DNA of 7,320 nucleotides from an uncultured Collinsella sp. (GTDB lineage Bacteria; Actinomycetota; Coriobacteriia; Coriobacteriales; Coriobacteriaceae). Positions 5,304 through 7,320 of the stretch are shown piece after piece (positions within the stretch are counted from its first letter, which is position 1; every line of letters starts with the position of its first letter). The stretch spans positions 1-7,320 of the forward strand of contig CAUBQN010000076.1 of assembly GCA_958438125.1 (NCBI GenBank). The letters run 5' to 3'. Below the pieces are notes generated by a model, which was given only the letters and a program-made list of their open reading frames with translations, was not told the origin of the DNA and did not search any database. The position numbers were made by a program, and so were the translations under genes.

Positions 5304-6401
5304 ATGTCCTCGACCTTTGGCAACGTCTTGCACTTAAGCATCTTCGGCCAATCGCACTCCCCCGCTATCGGCTGCTCGCTCGATGGCATCCCGGCGGGCA
5401 TCGCCGTGGACCAGGAGCAGCTGCAGGCCTTTTTGGACCGTCGTGCCCCCGGTCGCGACGAGACCGCAACCAAGCGCCACGAGGCCGACGCCGCGCATAT
5501 CATTGCCGGCGTGGTCGATGGACATACCACCGGCGCGCCCATTGCCGCGATTATCGAGAACACCAACACGCGCTCCAATGATTACTCCGAGCTGCGCTGC
5601 AAGCCCCGTCCCGGACATGCGGACTTCCCCGCGCGCGTGAAGTATCACAACATGCACGATGTTGCTGGTGGCGGGCATTTTTCCGGCCGCCTAACGGCAC
5701 CCTTATGCATCGCCGGCGGCATTGCGCTACAGGCACTCGAGGCCCGCGGCATTCAGGTCATGGCGCACGTCGCGCAGATCGGCGGCATCTCCGACCTGCC
5801 GATGGACGATATGGTCTATCGAAAGGCCGACCGCAAGGCGATCCTTACGAACGACCTGCCGTGCATTGACGCCGCCGCAGCCGGCCGCATGCGCGAGGAG
5901 ATTCTGGCCGCGCGCGATGAACTCGACAGCATCGGCGGCATCGTGGAGTGCGGCATCTACGGCCTGCCCACGGGCATCGGCGACCCCATGTTCGACGGCA
6001 TCGAGAACCGCATCGCGCAAATCGCGTTTGGCATTCCCGCCGTAAAGGGCGTGGAGTTTGGCATGGGCTTTGCCGTGGCCGCCATGCGCGGCAGCGAGAA
6101 CAACGATCCGTATCGCATCGATGCCGAGACCGGCGAGATCGAAGTCGAGTCCAATAACGCCGGCGGCATCCTAGGCGGTATTTCGACCGGCGCGCCCGTC
6201 ATGTGGCGCATGGCCGTAAAGCCGACGCCCTCAATTGGCCGCGAGCAGCAGACCGTAGACATGGACGCCATGGAAAATGCCGAGCTCTCGGTCCACGGCC
6301 GTCACGATCCCTGCATCGTCCCCCGAGCCGTCCCCGTAGCCGAGGCAGCCGCGGCGCTCGCCATCTGGGACGCCCTCCTCGAGGACGCCGCCCAGCGCTA
6401 A
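5304..6401 (+). CDS. aroC: Chorismate synthase
   Basis: Last shared step: 1,4-elimination of phosphate from EPSP to give chorismate, needing reduced FMN. The 365-residue length is normal. Seen: FGQSHSPAIGC (14-24) with conserved His18, RRAPGRDETATKRHEAD, an RPGHAD motif with His105, GGGHFSGR (122-129), a C-terminal FGMGFAVAAMRGSENNDP segment, NNAGGILGGISTGAP, then GRHDPC and RAVPVAEAAAAL. No fused flavin reductase domain is visible, so FMN must be reduced by another cellular system, as expected for bacterial enzymes. The start has a near-perfect AGGAGG (5292-5297) 6 bases upstream, lying in the last codons of aroA; aroA ends one base before the ATG, a sign of tight coupling. The GGGHFSGR form differs from the common GGGRSSARET and is in my memory typical of clostridial and related anaerobes. 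Confidence 0.97.
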   Translation: MSSTFGNVLHLSIFGQSHSPAIGCSLDGIPAGIAVDQEQLQAFLDRRAPGRDETATKRHEADAAHIIAGVVDGHTTGAPIAAIIENTNTRSNDYSELRCKPRPGHADFPARVKYHNMHDVAGGGHFSGRLTAPLCIAGGIALQALEARGIQVMAHVAQIGGISDLPMDDMVYRKADRKAILTNDLPCIDAAAAGRMREEILAARDELDSIGGIVECGIYGLPTGIGDPMFDGIENRIAQIAFGIPAVKGVEFGMGFAVAAMRGSENNDPYRIDAETGEIEVESNNAGGILGGISTGAPVMWRMAVKPTPSIGREQQTVDMDAMENAELSVHGRHDPCIVPRAVPVAEAAAALAIWDALLEDAAQR

Positions 6402-6440
6402 CCAGCCCACCCCGGGCAATGATTCACGAAAGGGGTCCCT

Positions 6441-7320
6441 ATGGACCTTGCTGACATCCGCCAGGCCATCGATGGCATCGACACCACGCTCCTCAACAGC
6501 TTTATCGAGCGCATGGACATTGCCACCGAAGTCGCCAAGTCAAAAATCGAGATGGGCAAGGCCGTCTTCGACCCCGCCCGCGAGCGCTCCAAGCTCAACA
6601 ACCTCGCCAGCCGCGCGCCCGAGCGCTACGAGGCGCAGACCATCACCCTGTTCCGTCTCCTCATGAGCATGAGCAAGGCCGAGCAGCAGCGCTACATCAA
6701 CGAACTCAAGGGCATCACTGTCTCGCAAAAGGCCCACGCCACGGCTGCAGCCTCCGACACGCCCTTCCCTCAAACTGCCACCGTCGCTTGCCAGGGCGTT
6801 GAGGGCGCTTACAGTCAAATCGCCGCGTGCAAGCTCTTCGACGTGCCCGACATCGCGTTTTTCGAGACCTTCGAAGGCGTTATGCGCGCTGTGCGCGACG
6901 GCTTCTGCGAGTTTGGCGTGCTGCCCATCGAGAACTCCACCGCCGGCTCGGTCAACGCCGTCTACGACCTGCTCGCCCAGTTCGACTTCCACATCGTGCG
7001 CTCGCTTCGCCTCAAGATCGACCACAACTTGCTCGTCAAGCCCGGCACCAAGCTCGCCGACGTGCGCGAGGTCTACAGCCACGGCCAAGCCATTGCCCAG
7101 TGCGCCGGCTTTATCGAGAACCACGGCCTGCGCGCCACCAAGTACCCCAACACGGCCATGTCGGCTGAGATGGTCGCCAACTCCGAACGCACCGATGTTG
7201 CCGCCATCGCATCGCGCAGCTGTGCCACGCTGTATGGCCTCGAGGTGTTGGAGCCCAATATCCAAGACTCGGACAACAACTACACGCGCTTTGTCGTCAT
7301 CAGCCGCGAGCCGCGCGTCT
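6441..7320 (+). CDS. pheA: Chorismate mutase-prephenate dehydratase (P-protein), 3' end beyond window
   Basis: Bifunctional enzyme of the phenylalanine branch: chorismate to prephenate, then to phenylpyruvate. 293 codons are visible. Residues 1 to about 85 are an AroQ-type chorismate mutase; Arg7, Arg24, Lys35, Asp44, Arg47 and Glu48 line up with Arg11, Arg28, Lys39, Asp48, Arg51 and Glu52 of the Escherichia coli enzyme. A linker rich in Ala and Thr (about 86-113) leads to the dehydratase: VACQGVEGAYSQIA (115-128), PIENSTAGS (162-170), SHGQAIAQC (213-221) and DNNYTRFVV (278-286) with the catalytic TRF. A C-terminal ACT domain for Phe feedback would follow outside the window, as the visible part ends right where it should begin. 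AAAGGGG lies 5 bases before the ATG. The gap of 39 bases after aroC has no terminator; the start codon lies in a small hairpin (see findings). Confidence 0.95.
   Translation, partial: MDLADIRQAIDGIDTTLLNSFIERMDIATEVAKSKIEMGKAVFDPARERSKLNNLASRAPERYEAQTITLFRLLMSMSKAEQQRYINELKGITVSQKAHATAAASDTPFPQTATVACQGVEGAYSQIAACKLFDVPDIAFFETFEGVMRAVRDGFCEFGVLPIENSTAGSVNAVYDLLAQFDFHIVRSLRLKIDHNLLVKPGTKLADVREVYSHGQAIAQCAGFIENHGLRATKYPNTAMSAEMVANSERTDVAAIASRSCATLYGLEVLEPNIQDSDNNYTRFVVISREPRV

Noticed and set aside
4403..5578. A 391-codon minus-strand reading frame across aroA and the start of aroC
   Set aside because: Same explanation: in register with aroA and open because of rare TTA, CTA and TCA codons. The opposite strand has a full set of EPSP synthase motifs.
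6402..6440. Terminator between aroC and pheA (GCCC-ACCCC-GGGC, about 6407-6419)
   Set aside because: The stem has only 4 bp and no T run follows, so it is not an intrinsic terminator.
1..7320. CRISPR array, insertion sequence, toxin-antitoxin or defence genes
   Set aside because: No spaced repeats, terminal inverted repeats, transposase motifs or unexplained genes of useful length were seen on either strand.

Overview
The window is a piece of a GC-rich bacterial chromosome carrying most of an aromatic amino acid biosynthesis operon. The protein styles (a type I-beta DAHP synthase with an N-terminal regulatory domain, a CGESGSTLR-type EPSP synthase, a GGGHFSGR-type chorismate synthase), the high-GC codon use that avoids TTA, CTA and TCA, and the gene order suggest an anaerobic actinobacterium of the Coriobacteriia, perhaps Collinsella-like. 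That assignment is inference from sequence character; no search was run.

Left part, minus strand (1-742): a tRNA-Arg(CCG) with an encoded CCA end is read from a near-consensus promoter and closed by an intrinsic terminator. Only a few bases beyond the terminator the first 182 codons of a cation-translocating P-type ATPase begin and run off the left edge.

Divergent spacer (702-905): it holds the tRNA promoter with an A/T-rich upstream tract on the minus strand. On the plus strand it holds a probable -10 element (TATAAA) and a short leader with an intrinsic-terminator-like hairpin (848-872) placed before the first operon gene. A 20-codon ORF with two Tyr and one Phe codons overlaps this hairpin and ends on the ribosome binding site of the first gene. 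No plus-strand gene lies upstream that this terminator could serve, so it is best read as a leader attenuator. This is the most interesting point of the window.

Operon, plus strand (906-7320): aroF (DAHP synthase), tyrA (prephenate dehydrogenase), aroB (3-dehydroquinate synthase), aroA (EPSP synthase), aroC (chorismate synthase) and pheA (chorismate mutase-prephenate dehydratase, cut by the right edge). Gaps are 3, 36, -7 (overlap), 1 and 39 bases, with no terminator between genes, so they are probably cotranscribed. Together they cover entry into the shikimate pathway, its second step, its last two steps to chorismate, and the branches to tyrosine and phenylalanine. Genes for dehydroquinate dehydratase, shikimate dehydrogenase and shikimate kinase are not in the window. 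All six enzymes keep their recognisable catalytic residues. I found no mobile element, CRISPR array or undescribed multi-gene system; the window is core metabolism with an interesting leader.
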